A stretch of DNA of 64,000 bases from an uncultured Sphingomonadaceae bacterium (GTDB lineage: Bacteria > Pseudomonadota > Alphaproteobacteria > Sphingomonadales > Sphingomonadaceae). Numbering within the stretch: the first letter of the stretch is position 1; every line of letters begins with the position of its first letter. Shown here piece by piece: positions 53,013 to 62,008 of the stretch. The stretch covers positions 1,458,506-1,522,505 of the forward strand of contig CANMGU010000002.1 of NCBI GenBank assembly GCA_947497455.1, written 5' to 3'. The notes under the pieces were generated by a model. That model was given only the letters and a program-made list of their open reading frames with translations, had not been told where the DNA came from and did no database searches. A program made the translations under genes and the position numbers.

Positions 53013-54536
53013 ATGTTGAATAAGCAAATTCGTTCTGTACTTTTCGCTAGTGCGGCGGCTGTGGCGGTGACCGCTTGTGGTGCCGATGATGTGGCCTCAC
53101 CGGGTGAAGGCACCATAGTTTTGCCTGCGCCGACGCCAACACCTACGCCAACTCCAACACCTACGCCGACACCAACCCCGCCCGGTGGCCCAGCTGCTGA
53201 CTGTCCGGTGGGCACAGCCAATGTTGGAACAATCACAACAGGCAACAGCCAGGAAGTGCGGAACTGCCAGATATCCGGCGTCATCACCGGAAACCTAACC
53301 GTACCCAATCGTGACGGCACGATTTATTCATTCTCCGGTGCAGTCGAAGTTGGTGTTGATGGTGGTACAACTGGCATCATGACGATTGAACCTGGCGTTG
53401 TGATTTTTGGTTCGTCCGGTGGCGACTTCTTGCTGGTCAATCGGGGTTCGCAGCTATTTGCGGAGGGCACCGCCTCCGAGCCGATCATTATGACTTCGCG
53501 TCAAAACATATTGGGTACAACCACAGTGAACAGCATTGGTCAGTGGGGGGGTGTGGTTATCCTCGGTCGCGCGCCAATTTCTGATTGTTCGACCGGCGGA
53601 GCATCCAATCCTGGCGGTTCGCGCACAGACTGTGAAGCAATTGTCGAAGGCCCAACCAACGCGGTCTATGGTGGTACATTACCTGCCGACTCCAGTGGAC
53701 GCATGTCTTATGTGCAAGTTCGCTATCCTGGATTTGAGGTCTCGCCCGGCAACGAGCTTAATGGCATTACCCTAGCGGGTGTTGGCAGCGGAACATTTTT
53801 TCAGAATATCCAGGTACATAACAGCTCGGACGATGGCGTCGAATGGTTTGGTGGTCGGGTAAATGGCAAAAACCTGGCCATGACCGGCATCGATGACGAC
53901 TCGGTTGACTCCGATTCCGGTTTCCAGGGGAACAACCAGTTTGTTTTAGTGGTACAGCGGGCAGGTGGCGGTGACCACGTGATGGAAGCCGACTCGAACG
54001 GTGATGAAGATGCTGAACCACGCCAACGTCACAGACTTGCCAACGTAACCTTTGTGTCCAGCGGCCAAGATCACGTGATCTTGCTGCGCGGTGGCGGTGA
54101 CTATGAATTCTACAATAGTGTCTTCAATAGCCCGGCAGCCTGTATCGATATTGACAGCGTGACTACAATCCAGGCCGCAGGTGCTGCTGCAGACGAGAAT
54201 GGCCCTCCTGTGTTTGAGTCCTTGTTCATGAGCTGTGCCACAGCATTTGTGGATGATGGCAATATTACGGCGGCACAGATTCAAACCCTCTTCAATGCAG
54301 GGGCGAACAATACCGAAGCTGGTACGTCAACCTTGGCGAATAGTGCCGCAGCTTTCCCGTTCATCAACGGTGCCAACGAGAATGGAGTAACGCCATTTGC
54401 ACCGAGTGCAGTGGACAGCTTCTTTGAGGATGTATCCTACATTGGTGCGGTTCAGGATGCGAATGATACACGTTTCCAGGACTGGACCTGCGGCCTCTAC
54501 GCCGATGATTGCGGAACTGCTCCAACAATTGACTAA
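53013..54536 (+). CDS. Surface lipoprotein with Pro-Thr linker, ElpS-like T2SS cargo candidate
   Basis: A 507-residue exported protein. Lipobox VAVTAC puts the lipidated Cys at 22. An eight-fold Pro-Thr linker (about 40-55) follows. The rest is rich in Gly, Asn and Asp and reads like a parallel beta-helix (ITTGNSQEVRNCQISGVITG, MTIEPGVVIFGSSGGDFLLV, GITLAGVGSGTFFQNIQVHN). Eight cysteines in the mature part suggest disulfides. Its place before a TonB-dependent receptor and gspC recalls Caulobacter ElpS, a phosphate-starvation lipoprotein exported by the neighbouring T2SS. The family link is inferred from layout, not checked. A strong terminator follows. Confidence 0.75.
   Translation: MLNKQIRSVLFASAAAVAVTACGADDVASPGEGTIVLPAPTPTPTPTPTPTPTPTPPGGPAADCPVGTANVGTITTGNSQEVRNCQISGVITGNLTVPNRDGTIYSFSGAVEVGVDGGTTGIMTIEPGVVIFGSSGGDFLLVNRGSQLFAEGTASEPIIMTSRQNILGTTTVNSIGQWGGVVILGRAPISDCSTGGASNPGGSRTDCEAIVEGPTNAVYGGTLPADSSGRMSYVQVRYPGFEVSPGNELNGITLAGVGSGTFFQNIQVHNSSDDGVEWFGGRVNGKNLAMTGIDDDSVDSDSGFQGNNQFVLVVQRAGGGDHVMEADSNGDEDAEPRQRHRLANVTFVSSGQDHVILLRGGGDYEFYNSVFNSPAACIDIDSVTTIQAAGAAADENGPPVFESLFMSCATAFVDDGNITAAQIQTLFNAGANNTEAGTSTLANSAAAFPFINGANENGVTPFAPSAVDSFFEDVSYIGAVQDANDTRFQDWTCGLYADDCGTAPTID
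53130..53177 (+). repeat. Hexanucleotide repeat coding for (Pro-Thr)8
   Basis: Eight tandem CCN-ACN units code for alternating Pro and Thr between the lipid anchor and the folded domain. Third bases vary, so selection for the peptide rather than recent slippage is likely. Copy number may still differ between strains. Confidence 0.8.
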
Positions 54537-54552
54537 GCAAATAGGTGATAAC

Positions 54553-54588
54553 GGGATGGCGGCCATGCAGGGCCGCCATCCCTTTTTT
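54553..54588 (+). terminator. Strong intrinsic terminator between lipoprotein and TonB-dependent receptor
   Basis: GGGATGGCGGCC (54553-54564) and GGCCGCCATCCC (54571-54582) form a perfect 12-bp stem with a 6-nt loop, followed by six Ts. Only 25 nt separate the T-run from the receptor start, leaving little room for a promoter, so the receptor probably depends on read-through. Confidence 0.9.
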
Positions 54589-54613
54589 GTATAATGAAAA
54601 AGGAAAAATTCCG

Positions 54614-57310
54614 ATGACGAAGCGGGCATCTTTGGTCACAAGTCTATTCTTGAGCACGGCACTATTTGGGCCTGCTGCTTTGGCGCAAACCATCGCTGAA
54701 GATCCGGCTGCACAGCCTGGTTCAGCTGACGAAGCGCCAGATGAAGATGTTGATATCTCTGCCCCGGGCGGCGATTTTAGCGGCGACATTATCGTCCGCG
54801 GAAAGTTTATACCGAACCCGATCCGGGCAACTTCGGAAGTCGTCTCGGTTTTGGGTGAAGAAGAAATTGCTCGCGCAGCCGATGGTGATATTGCTGGCTC
54901 GCTGCAGCGCGTTACTGGTTTGAGCGTTGTCGGTGGCCGCTTCGTCTTCGTCCGCGGCTTGGGCGAACGCTATTCGCTGGCATTGCTCAACGGTTTGCCA
55001 TTGCCGTCGCCAGAACCGCTGCGCCGTGTTGTTCCACTCGATCTATTCCCGACAAGTGTCATCGCTTCGACCGTGGTACAGAAAAGCTACTCGGTAAATT
55101 ATCCCGGTGAATTTGGCGGCGGCGTTATCAACCTGACAACCAAGGCAACCCCGGATGAGCCATTTCTGAAATTCAGCTTTGGTGTCAGCGGTGACAGCGA
55201 AACAACCGGTGAACTGGGCTATACCTATGATGGCTCAGACTCCGATATTATCGGCTTTGATGATGGGACCCGTGATATTCCGAACGGCCTTGGTCAAGCA
55301 ATAGCGCAAAACGTACCTATTTCGGTTGGTGATAATTTTACCAGCCTTGATCTGCAAAATTTTGCCGCGAGCCTGACCAATGCCGAAACGGCACTGATCC
55401 AGCGAAACAATGACATCCCGGCGAATTTCTCAGCAGAAGTCACTGGTGGTACAACCATTGACGTCGGCGATGCTTTCGTTGGTATTATCGCAACAGCCGG
55501 CTTTGAGAATAGCTGGCGCACGCGTGGTGGCATCCAGCAAACTTCGCAGGGTATCGTCAATATTGACGGCACCGAAGGTTTACGGCCAGATCAGGATTTC
55601 AATTTTCTAACTACGGAAAATCGTATCATTGTTAACGGTTTACTAGCCTTGTCTGCGGAAGTGGGTGAACATAAGTTCCGGTTCACCAACCTCTATATTC
55701 ACGACACGGTCAAAGATGCATCGATCAAACAGGGTATTGATGCGATCAATGTCGATGAAGAGACCTTACTTAACCAAAGCCGTACCAGCTGGTTTGAACG
55801 GCAGCTGTTTACAACCCAGTTTGTTGGCGAACTGAAATTTGACGAACTGTCGGTTGATCTGCGCGGCAGCTATGCCAATTCCAAACGAGATGCACCTTAT
55901 CAACGAACGGCGAGCTATGCATTTGACGATCAATTTGCGAACGACTTTGTCAACGATCTGACCTCGCCGGGCGAATCTGCGCGTATCCGGTTCAGTGATT
56001 TGAATGATGATGTTTATGGTGCCGGAATTGATTTTGGTTACGAAACCGATATCGGTATCCCGATCAATGTATCAGCTGGCTACAGCTATTATCTCAACGA
56101 CCGCGACGCGCAGCGCCGTGACTTCCGTTTCGTTCCAGCCAATGGGTTGGGAAGCTCGTTCGACCAGCAACGGATAGATTTTCTGCTCTCTGACTTTAAC
56201 GTCTTCACTCAGGAAATCGAACTGCGCGAAGTGGCGGCCCAGACGTCTGTACCTGCCTATACAGCTGATTTGGAAATTCATGGCGGCTACGGTCAGTTTG
56301 ATGCCGAGCTGACCGATGGTCTGCGTTTGAACCTTGGTGTGCGTTATGAAGATGCAAAGCAGGAAGTATTGCCAATCACGCTGACCGGCGGCCAGGCTTC
56401 AGTCGCAACCAACCTAAATAATGATTATTGGTTGCCTGCCGGGACACTGACCTGGAATTTTGCGGATGACATGCAATTCCGGTTCGCCGCATCGAAAACC
56501 GTTGCGCGTCCGCAATTTCGCGAACTGGCGCCGCAACAGTTTCTCGATCTTGATACCGACCGGACCTTCATTGGTAACCCGCTGCTTGAAGATAGCGAGT
56601 TGATAAATGTCGAGGGTCGCTTTGAATATTATGTCGGTCGTGGCGAGCGGATCACGGTGGCTGGTTTCTATAAAGATATCGATAATCCAATTGAGAATGT
56701 CGCCTTTGTTCAGGGCGGCGGAACGCTGTTTACCGGTTTCTCCAATGCGCCCAAGGCCCGGTTGTACGGCGCGGAAGTCGAGCTGGTAAAGTATCTCCCC
56801 CTATATGACCTGTTCGGCGGTGATTTCTTCGAAAACCGCCGCCTGCTCTTGGCGGCGAATTACACATATACCAAATCGGAGATCAAAGTTGCTGACGACG
56901 ATACTGCGATCAATCCAGTAACGCTGCAACCTACCTCTGCATTGAACCTGTTTGCAGACGGTGATCGCCTAACGGGTCAATCAACTCATGTCGCCAACCT
57001 GCAATTTGGAATGGAAGCCGAAGAAGGCTTGTCACAGCAGACGATTTTGCTGACCTATAACAGCCCCCGTGTCACCGCTCGTGGACCACAGGATCAACCC
57101 GATCTCATCGAGCGGACCGGTTGGCAGATTGATTTTGTGATGCGGGAGCAGCTGAAAATTGCAGGTCAGGAATTTGAATTGAAATTTGAAGCCCGCAATT
57201 TGCTGGGCACGGACTACCGCGAGGCACAGACACTGAACGACACCCGGATAATCAATAATGGTTATGATGTTGGAACGCGGCTTTCGATGAGTATCGGGAT
57301 CAATTTTTGA
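54614..57310 (+). CDS. TonB-dependent outer-membrane receptor
   Basis: An 898-residue receptor. The signal peptide ends near PAALAQ (residue 25). A short acidic extension precedes the plug domain with DIIVRGKFIPNPIRATSEVVSVLGEEEIARA near 53-85 and the RGLGERYSLALLNGLPLPSPEPLRR stretch, broken here into its usual strands. The plug ends near 200. A 22-strand barrel fills the rest and ends with the C-terminal phenylalanine (SMSIGINF) recognised by the Bam machine. Substrate is unknown; the operon suggests a nutrient released or bound by the lipoprotein. AAGGA precedes ATG 54614. Confidence 0.92.
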   Translation: MTKRASLVTSLFLSTALFGPAALAQTIAEDPAAQPGSADEAPDEDVDISAPGGDFSGDIIVRGKFIPNPIRATSEVVSVLGEEEIARAADGDIAGSLQRVTGLSVVGGRFVFVRGLGERYSLALLNGLPLPSPEPLRRVVPLDLFPTSVIASTVVQKSYSVNYPGEFGGGVINLTTKATPDEPFLKFSFGVSGDSETTGELGYTYDGSDSDIIGFDDGTRDIPNGLGQAIAQNVPISVGDNFTSLDLQNFAASLTNAETALIQRNNDIPANFSAEVTGGTTIDVGDAFVGIIATAGFENSWRTRGGIQQTSQGIVNIDGTEGLRPDQDFNFLTTENRIIVNGLLALSAEVGEHKFRFTNLYIHDTVKDASIKQGIDAINVDEETLLNQSRTSWFERQLFTTQFVGELKFDELSVDLRGSYANSKRDAPYQRTASYAFDDQFANDFVNDLTSPGESARIRFSDLNDDVYGAGIDFGYETDIGIPINVSAGYSYYLNDRDAQRRDFRFVPANGLGSSFDQQRIDFLLSDFNVFTQEIELREVAAQTSVPAYTADLEIHGGYGQFDAELTDGLRLNLGVRYEDAKQEVLPITLTGGQASVATNLNNDYWLPAGTLTWNFADDMQFRFAASKTVARPQFRELAPQQFLDLDTDRTFIGNPLLEDSELINVEGRFEYYVGRGERITVAGFYKDIDNPIENVAFVQGGGTLFTGFSNAPKARLYGAEVELVKYLPLYDLFGGDFFENRRLLLAANYTYTKSEIKVADDDTAINPVTLQPTSALNLFADGDRLTGQSTHVANLQFGMEAEEGLSQQTILLTYNSPRVTARGPQDQPDLIERTGWQIDFVMREQLKIAGQEFELKFEARNLLGTDYREAQTLNDTRIINNGYDVGTRLSMSIGINF

Positions 57311-57357
57311 CTCTCTCTGCACATGGTAGCGGGCGTGAATTCGATTCTGTAACTTTT

Positions 57358-57400
57358 GTGTCATCTATGAGTCGCAGGATGGTCACCAAACCGTTATAGC
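57358..57400 (+). promoter_or_regulatory. Candidate PHO-type repeats and -10 upstream of gspC
   Basis: GTGTCAT (57358), GAGTCGC (57369) and TGGTCAC (57380) repeat at an 11-bp period, each with a GTC core in the same position. TATAGC (57395-57400) follows the last unit after 8 bp. The gspC start is 30 bp further. The periodicity is exact, but the spacing to the -10 is 2 bp short of the classical PHO promoter. Confidence 0.45.
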
Positions 57401-57429
57401 TCCTTTAGGGAAGCAGAGTACGGGGATTC

Positions 57430-58260
57430 GTGGTTATTCAATCTTCTAACCAATTTTGGGGAAAAGGCCGGTGGTTATCCAGATCAGGCCTTTATCCTCT
57501 TTTGTTCGGTTTTTTAGCAATCATTCTGCTCATTCAGGCGGTGAGATTGATCTGGTTGGTAGCAACACCGCTAGGGCCAGTAGGCGACTGGCAATCGCGC
57601 GAAGTGCAGGTCCTTTCATCATCATCGCGCTTGTCGCTATTTAGCAGTTTTGATCCATTCTATCGGTCCGGACCCACAGCCACGGCTGGCGTGGTTACAT
57701 CGCTGCAACTCACTTTATTTGGTGTTCGTATGAACGAAGGATCGGGTTTGGGATCAGCAATATTGGCGGGGCCAGATGGTGTGCAGGAGAGCTTTGCTGT
57801 TGGCGATGAAATAATGTCAGGTGTTAAATTGGATGCGGTGCAATTTGATCATGTGGTGATCGACCGGGGCGGGACGAAGGAAAGCCTTTATCTTGACCAG
57901 TCGGTGCCAGCGAAAACCGTTGGTGGCGATGTCGCAAGCCAAGTGAAACCAACGCCTGAGCGTATTGTTGGCGACCCGCCGATCACGGCAGCGATCCAGA
58001 ATGCTGTCGATCTGGCGCCGCGCAACGCCGATGGAAAGGTGACCGGTATCGTGGTGTCGCCGCGCGGCGATGGCGCAATGTTTCGCGCAGCAGGCTTTGC
58101 CGATGGAGACATTATCGTTTCGATTAACGGACAGCCAGTCTCTTCAACCCGCGATATTGCTGCATTAAAGAGTCAAATTATACCGGGGACTCGGGTGTCA
58201 GTTGAAGTCGAGCGCGGTGCGGATACTGTTCCCATAGCTATTAATTTGGGGGCACAGTGA
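57430..58260 (+). CDS. gspC: Type II secretion system protein GspC
   Basis: A 276-residue inner-membrane protein linking the inner platform to the secretin. One transmembrane helix lies near 20-45. The homology region (about 55-155) includes LTLFGVRMNEGSGLGSAIL and FAVGDEI. A C-terminal PDZ domain (about 180-275) has GTGIVVSPRG-like and AGFADGDIIVSINGQPVSS motifs. The start is GTG 57430, with GGGGA about 5 nt upstream. Its stop overlaps gspD by one base, opening a tightly coupled gspCDEF block. Confidence 0.9.
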   Translation: MVIQSSNQFWGKGRWLSRSGLYPLLFGFLAIILLIQAVRLIWLVATPLGPVGDWQSREVQVLSSSSRLSLFSSFDPFYRSGPTATAGVVTSLQLTLFGVRMNEGSGLGSAILAGPDGVQESFAVGDEIMSGVKLDAVQFDHVVIDRGGTKESLYLDQSVPAKTVGGDVASQVKPTPERIVGDPPITAAIQNAVDLAPRNADGKVTGIVVSPRGDGAMFRAAGFADGDIIVSINGQPVSSTRDIAALKSQIIPGTRVSVEVERGADTVPIAINLGAQ

Positions 58261-60440
58261 TGCGTAGTATTTTGACGAAAATGGTAGCGCGATGGACGAT
58301 ATCTCTTGCGATATTAGGGTCAATGGTTGTGGCCCCTGCATCTGCCCAGCATAGTTTGAACGTACGCGATGCTGACATACGTGCCTTTGTTCAAGATGCG
58401 GCGCGTGTAACTGGTCGCACGTTCATTGTGGATAGCCGGGTCCAAGGCAAAGTATCGGTTGTGACTGACCGGCCGCTGTCCCGTTCCGAGTATTTTGAGA
58501 TTTTCCTATCCACCTTGCGGGCCAATAATCTGGTTGCAATTCCAACGACCAACGGCGCTTATCGTATTCAGCCCGCTGATGGCGCAGCAACCCAGCCAAC
58601 CCGGATCGGCACCCGCCAATCGGAGGCCAATCAATTCGTCACTGAGGTCGTTCGGCTGAAATCAATTGAAGCAACAGCGGCGTTGGAAACACTGCGCCCG
58701 CTGATCAGCAAGCAAGGCGCGATTACCGCCAATCGCAACGCCAACAGTCTGGTAATTGTCGACTATGCCGATAACATCCGGCGCGTCCGACAATTGGTGC
58801 GTCAGATTGACAAGGACAGTGCGGCATCAACTATCGTGAACCTCAAAAATGCAGGTGCAAGAGAGATCGCGTCATCGCTGCAGTCTTTGGCGCAGCAAGG
58901 CGGGAACGGCAAAATTGCTCCGGTAACGGTTGTCGCGATTGACAGCAGTAACAGTATTGCGCTGCGAGGGGACCCGGGGGCCACAGCAAAATTTGCTCAG
59001 ATGGCGCGGGAGCTGGATCAACGGGCTGAATTGGGCACGGAAATCCGCGTCCATCAACTGGACTATGCCAATGCCGAACAACTGCTGCCAGTGATTGAGC
59101 AGCTAATGGGGCAGGGCGTTTCGAGTGCCAAACCAACTTCTGTTGCTCCGCCGTCGGGCACTAATGGCACGACTCTTCCGTCCACGCCGATTTCAACCGG
59201 TTCCAGCTCTGGCAGCGGCATCGCTCGTCATGGCCCCGCTGTCGTAACGCGCTATGAAGGCACAAATGCGATAATTGTTGCGGCCAATCCTGATGTCCAG
59301 CGGATGATCGGTGAATTGATCCGTCAGCTCGATACAAGACAGGAACAGGTCTCGGTAGAAGCGATTATCGTGGAAATCTCTGACTCATTGGCTCGTGAAT
59401 TGGGTGTCCAGTTTCTAATTGGCGGTGAGGACGCACCATTTGCGGTTACAAATTTCTCCAATGCATCGCCTAATATTGTCGACCTTGCTGGCGGCTTGTT
59501 GGCCGATGAATTTGATACAACTACTACTACCACGACCGATACCGCGACGACCACAACAACAAACAGTGCGGTCGGGGACAAGCTGCTCGAAAATGCAGCG
59601 GATGCGATATTGGGTTCGCGCGGCGCCTTTACCGGTTTTGCGACAACGCTCGGTGGCGACACAATATTGGGGGCGATCATCAACGCGGTACAACGCGACT
59701 CAGACTCCAACTTGCTTTCCACGCCTTCTTTGACTGTGAATAATAATCTGAAAGGCAGCATTCTGTTTGGCCAGGAGATACCGGTTTCGACCGGTGAAGC
59801 CTTGTCTGATAATTTCGACAATGCGTTTCGGACCATACAACGGCAAAATGTTGGTATCGAGTTGGAAGTTACTCCGCAAATTAACGCAGGAGACGAAGTA
59901 CGACTGGATTTGCGCCAGGAAGTCAGCTCGATAGCCGGGCCGGTTTCGAATGATTTTAACGAACTGATCATCAACAAGCGCGAAATCAAAACCACAGTGA
60001 CTGTGGGGGATGGAGAGATTATCGCGCTGGGCGGATTGCTCGACGACAACGAGCGCCGCACGATTGAGAAAATACCATTTCTGGGTGATATCCCGCTCAT
60101 TGGCGAACTGTTCAAGTCGCGTGGAAAATCTCGGGTCAAAACCAATTTAATGGTGTTCATTCGACCAAAGATCTTGCGGAATCGTGAGGATGCCCGTGCA
60201 TTTTCTGCCCGTCGATACGGCTATATACGAAATCGGCAGTTAAGCCGCGACCCAGAGCTTGAACCATCCATTGATGTTCTGGTGCGCGACTATATGGGAA
60301 CGGTCCCTCCTGCGGTTACAACACGGCCCGGCGATCAGATTATCTATGCACCCGGCCGAGTTACTGAATCTCAGAACAGCGGAACCGTCCAGCCTGTTCC
60401 CGTTGCCCCCAGTAAGCCGATTCCGGAGAGAGAGGACTAA
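58260..60440 (+). CDS. gspD: Type II secretion system secretin GspD
   Basis: A 726-residue outer-membrane secretin. The signal peptide ends near ASAQH (residue 31). The N0 domain (about 32-110) and N1-N3 domains (to about 460) precede the secretin core with LLSTPSLTVNNNLKGSILFGQEIPV and the VGDGEIIALGGLLDD motif. A Thr-rich low-complexity segment (about 418-436) lies in the N3 domain region, longer than usual. The C-terminal 60 residues form a Pro-rich tail. It overlaps gspC and gspE by one base each. Confidence 0.94.
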   Translation: MRSILTKMVARWTISLAILGSMVVAPASAQHSLNVRDADIRAFVQDAARVTGRTFIVDSRVQGKVSVVTDRPLSRSEYFEIFLSTLRANNLVAIPTTNGAYRIQPADGAATQPTRIGTRQSEANQFVTEVVRLKSIEATAALETLRPLISKQGAITANRNANSLVIVDYADNIRRVRQLVRQIDKDSAASTIVNLKNAGAREIASSLQSLAQQGGNGKIAPVTVVAIDSSNSIALRGDPGATAKFAQMARELDQRAELGTEIRVHQLDYANAEQLLPVIEQLMGQGVSSAKPTSVAPPSGTNGTTLPSTPISTGSSSGSGIARHGPAVVTRYEGTNAIIVAANPDVQRMIGELIRQLDTRQEQVSVEAIIVEISDSLARELGVQFLIGGEDAPFAVTNFSNASPNIVDLAGGLLADEFDTTTTTTTDTATTTTTNSAVGDKLLENAADAILGSRGAFTGFATTLGGDTILGAIINAVQRDSDSNLLSTPSLTVNNNLKGSILFGQEIPVSTGEALSDNFDNAFRTIQRQNVGIELEVTPQINAGDEVRLDLRQEVSSIAGPVSNDFNELIINKREIKTTVTVGDGEIIALGGLLDDNERRTIEKIPFLGDIPLIGELFKSRGKSRVKTNLMVFIRPKILRNREDARAFSARRYGYIRNRQLSRDPELEPSIDVLVRDYMGTVPPAVTTRPGDQIIYAPGRVTESQNSGTVQPVPVAPSKPIPERED

Positions 60441-62008
60441 TGAAAATCGCGAAGGGAACAGAAACCGATAGTTCCGGCGATAATCAAAAGCCTGTTGATG
60501 AACAGCTCGCGGTTTCTGCTCCTTTCGTTGATATTCCTTATGCGTTTGCGCGTGATCATGGCGTGCTCTTGATGCGCACCGACGGTGAGCGTCTGTCCGT
60601 TGCTATGCGGGAAGGCGCCGATCCTCAGGCGCTGCTCGAATTGCGCCGTTATCTGGCGATGCCATTTGATGTTGATCTGGTATCACCCGAGGCGTTTGAA
60701 AAAATACTGTCTGAACATTATGCAATGGATGGCAGCGCGGCCGCCATGGCCGATGACATGAGCCTGAGCAATGATGCGCTGGATGATATTGCTGGTGATA
60801 TTCCCAGTGCGGAGGACCTGCTCGACAGCGCTGATGATGCGCCGACCATCCGGTTAATCAACGGGATTATTGCCGAGGCGGCGAGGCAAGGTGCTTCCGA
60901 TATCCATATCGAACCCTATGAAACCGGTCTGGTGGTGCGTATGCGCGTTGATGGCGTATTGCAGGAAAAACTGCGCATGCCGCCACATGTTGCTTCGGTT
61001 ATCGTCAACCGCATCAAGGTCATGGCGCGGCTGGATATTGCCGAGCGCCGCATTCCGCAAGATGGGCGTATCAGTCTCACTCTTGGCGGGAAGTTGTTAG
61101 ATGTTCGTGTCTCCACATTGCCTAATCGCGCTAACGAACGCGTGGTTATGCGCATTTTGGATAAGGAAAGCGCCGTCATATCCCTGGATCTGCTCGGCAT
61201 GTCTGAAACAACCCATGAAATTCTCACTGAGGCGTTGGCGGAGCCCAATGGCATCATATTGGTTACCGGTCCAACTGGGTCTGGTAAGACAACCACCTTA
61301 TATGCGGGCCTGAAACAGCTAAACGATGGCAGCCGCAATATTCTTACGGTCGAAGATCCAGTGGAATATGCAATTGAGGGCATTGGCCAGACGCAGGTCA
61401 ATGCCAAAGTCGGTCTGACGTTTGCTGCTGGCTTGCGTGCGATTTTGCGACAGGATCCGGATGTGGTGATGGTTGGTGAGATCCGCGACCGGGAGACAGC
61501 GGAGATTGCCGTGCAAGCCTCGCTCACTGGGCATTTGGTGCTGTCGACCGTACACACCAACGATGCCGTTGGGGCTATCACGCGCATGCGCGATATGAAA
61601 GTTGAACCGTTTCTGCTCGCATCGACCCTGCGGGCTGTTATTGCCCAACGATTGGTACGAAAGCTGTGCCCGCATTGTCGCGTTCCGATACAGGCGGATG
61701 GGAGCCTCGCCTCTCTGTTGGGATTTGACAACGGAACGGTCGTTTATCGGGAAGTGGGATGTGAGGAATGCAATCAAACGGGTTTCCAAGGCCGAATTGG
61801 TGTCTTTGAGGCGATCCGGGTCGATGAGACGGTGCGCAAATTAATCAACGATGGTGGTGATGAAGCGCGCATCGCAGCGCACGTTTTCTTGAAGAAGCCC
61901 AATCTTGGTTCAGCTGCACGCACGCTGGTTCGCGAAGGCTTGACGACGGCCGAAGAAGGTATCCGCATCTCGCGGCGCGAAATGTTGGATGAACAGGTCG
62001 ATGCCTAA
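60440..62008 (+). CDS. gspE: Type II secretion system ATPase GspE
   Basis: A 522-residue cytoplasmic hexameric ATPase that drives pseudopilus assembly. The N-terminal domain contacts GspL. Walker A GPTGSGKTTTLYAGL is near 276-290, the Asp box is TVEDPVEY near 308, and Walker B is LRQDPDVVMVGEIRDRETAE near 335-355. The zinc motif CPHC (410-413) and CEEC (440-443) is complete. The stop overlaps gspF by 8 bp. Confidence 0.95.
   Translation: MKIAKGTETDSSGDNQKPVDEQLAVSAPFVDIPYAFARDHGVLLMRTDGERLSVAMREGADPQALLELRRYLAMPFDVDLVSPEAFEKILSEHYAMDGSAAAMADDMSLSNDALDDIAGDIPSAEDLLDSADDAPTIRLINGIIAEAARQGASDIHIEPYETGLVVRMRVDGVLQEKLRMPPHVASVIVNRIKVMARLDIAERRIPQDGRISLTLGGKLLDVRVSTLPNRANERVVMRILDKESAVISLDLLGMSETTHEILTEALAEPNGIILVTGPTGSGKTTTLYAGLKQLNDGSRNILTVEDPVEYAIEGIGQTQVNAKVGLTFAAGLRAILRQDPDVVMVGEIRDRETAEIAVQASLTGHLVLSTVHTNDAVGAITRMRDMKVEPFLLASTLRAVIAQRLVRKLCPHCRVPIQADGSLASLLGFDNGTVVYREVGCEECNQTGFQGRIGVFEAIRVDETVRKLINDGGDEARIAAHVFLKKPNLGSAARTLVREGLTTAEEGIRISRREMLDEQVDA

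Noticed and set aside
59515..59575. Thr-rich ACN repeat in gspD as a possible frameshift or phase-variation site
   Set aside because: Codons are mixed and the frame is intact through it. It looks like a flexible loop in the secretin rather than a contingency repeat.
59324..60160. 278-codon Ser-rich frame opposite gspD
   Set aside because: Antisense of a clear secretin domain. Ser and Val runs are the reverse reading of the Thr-rich segment.
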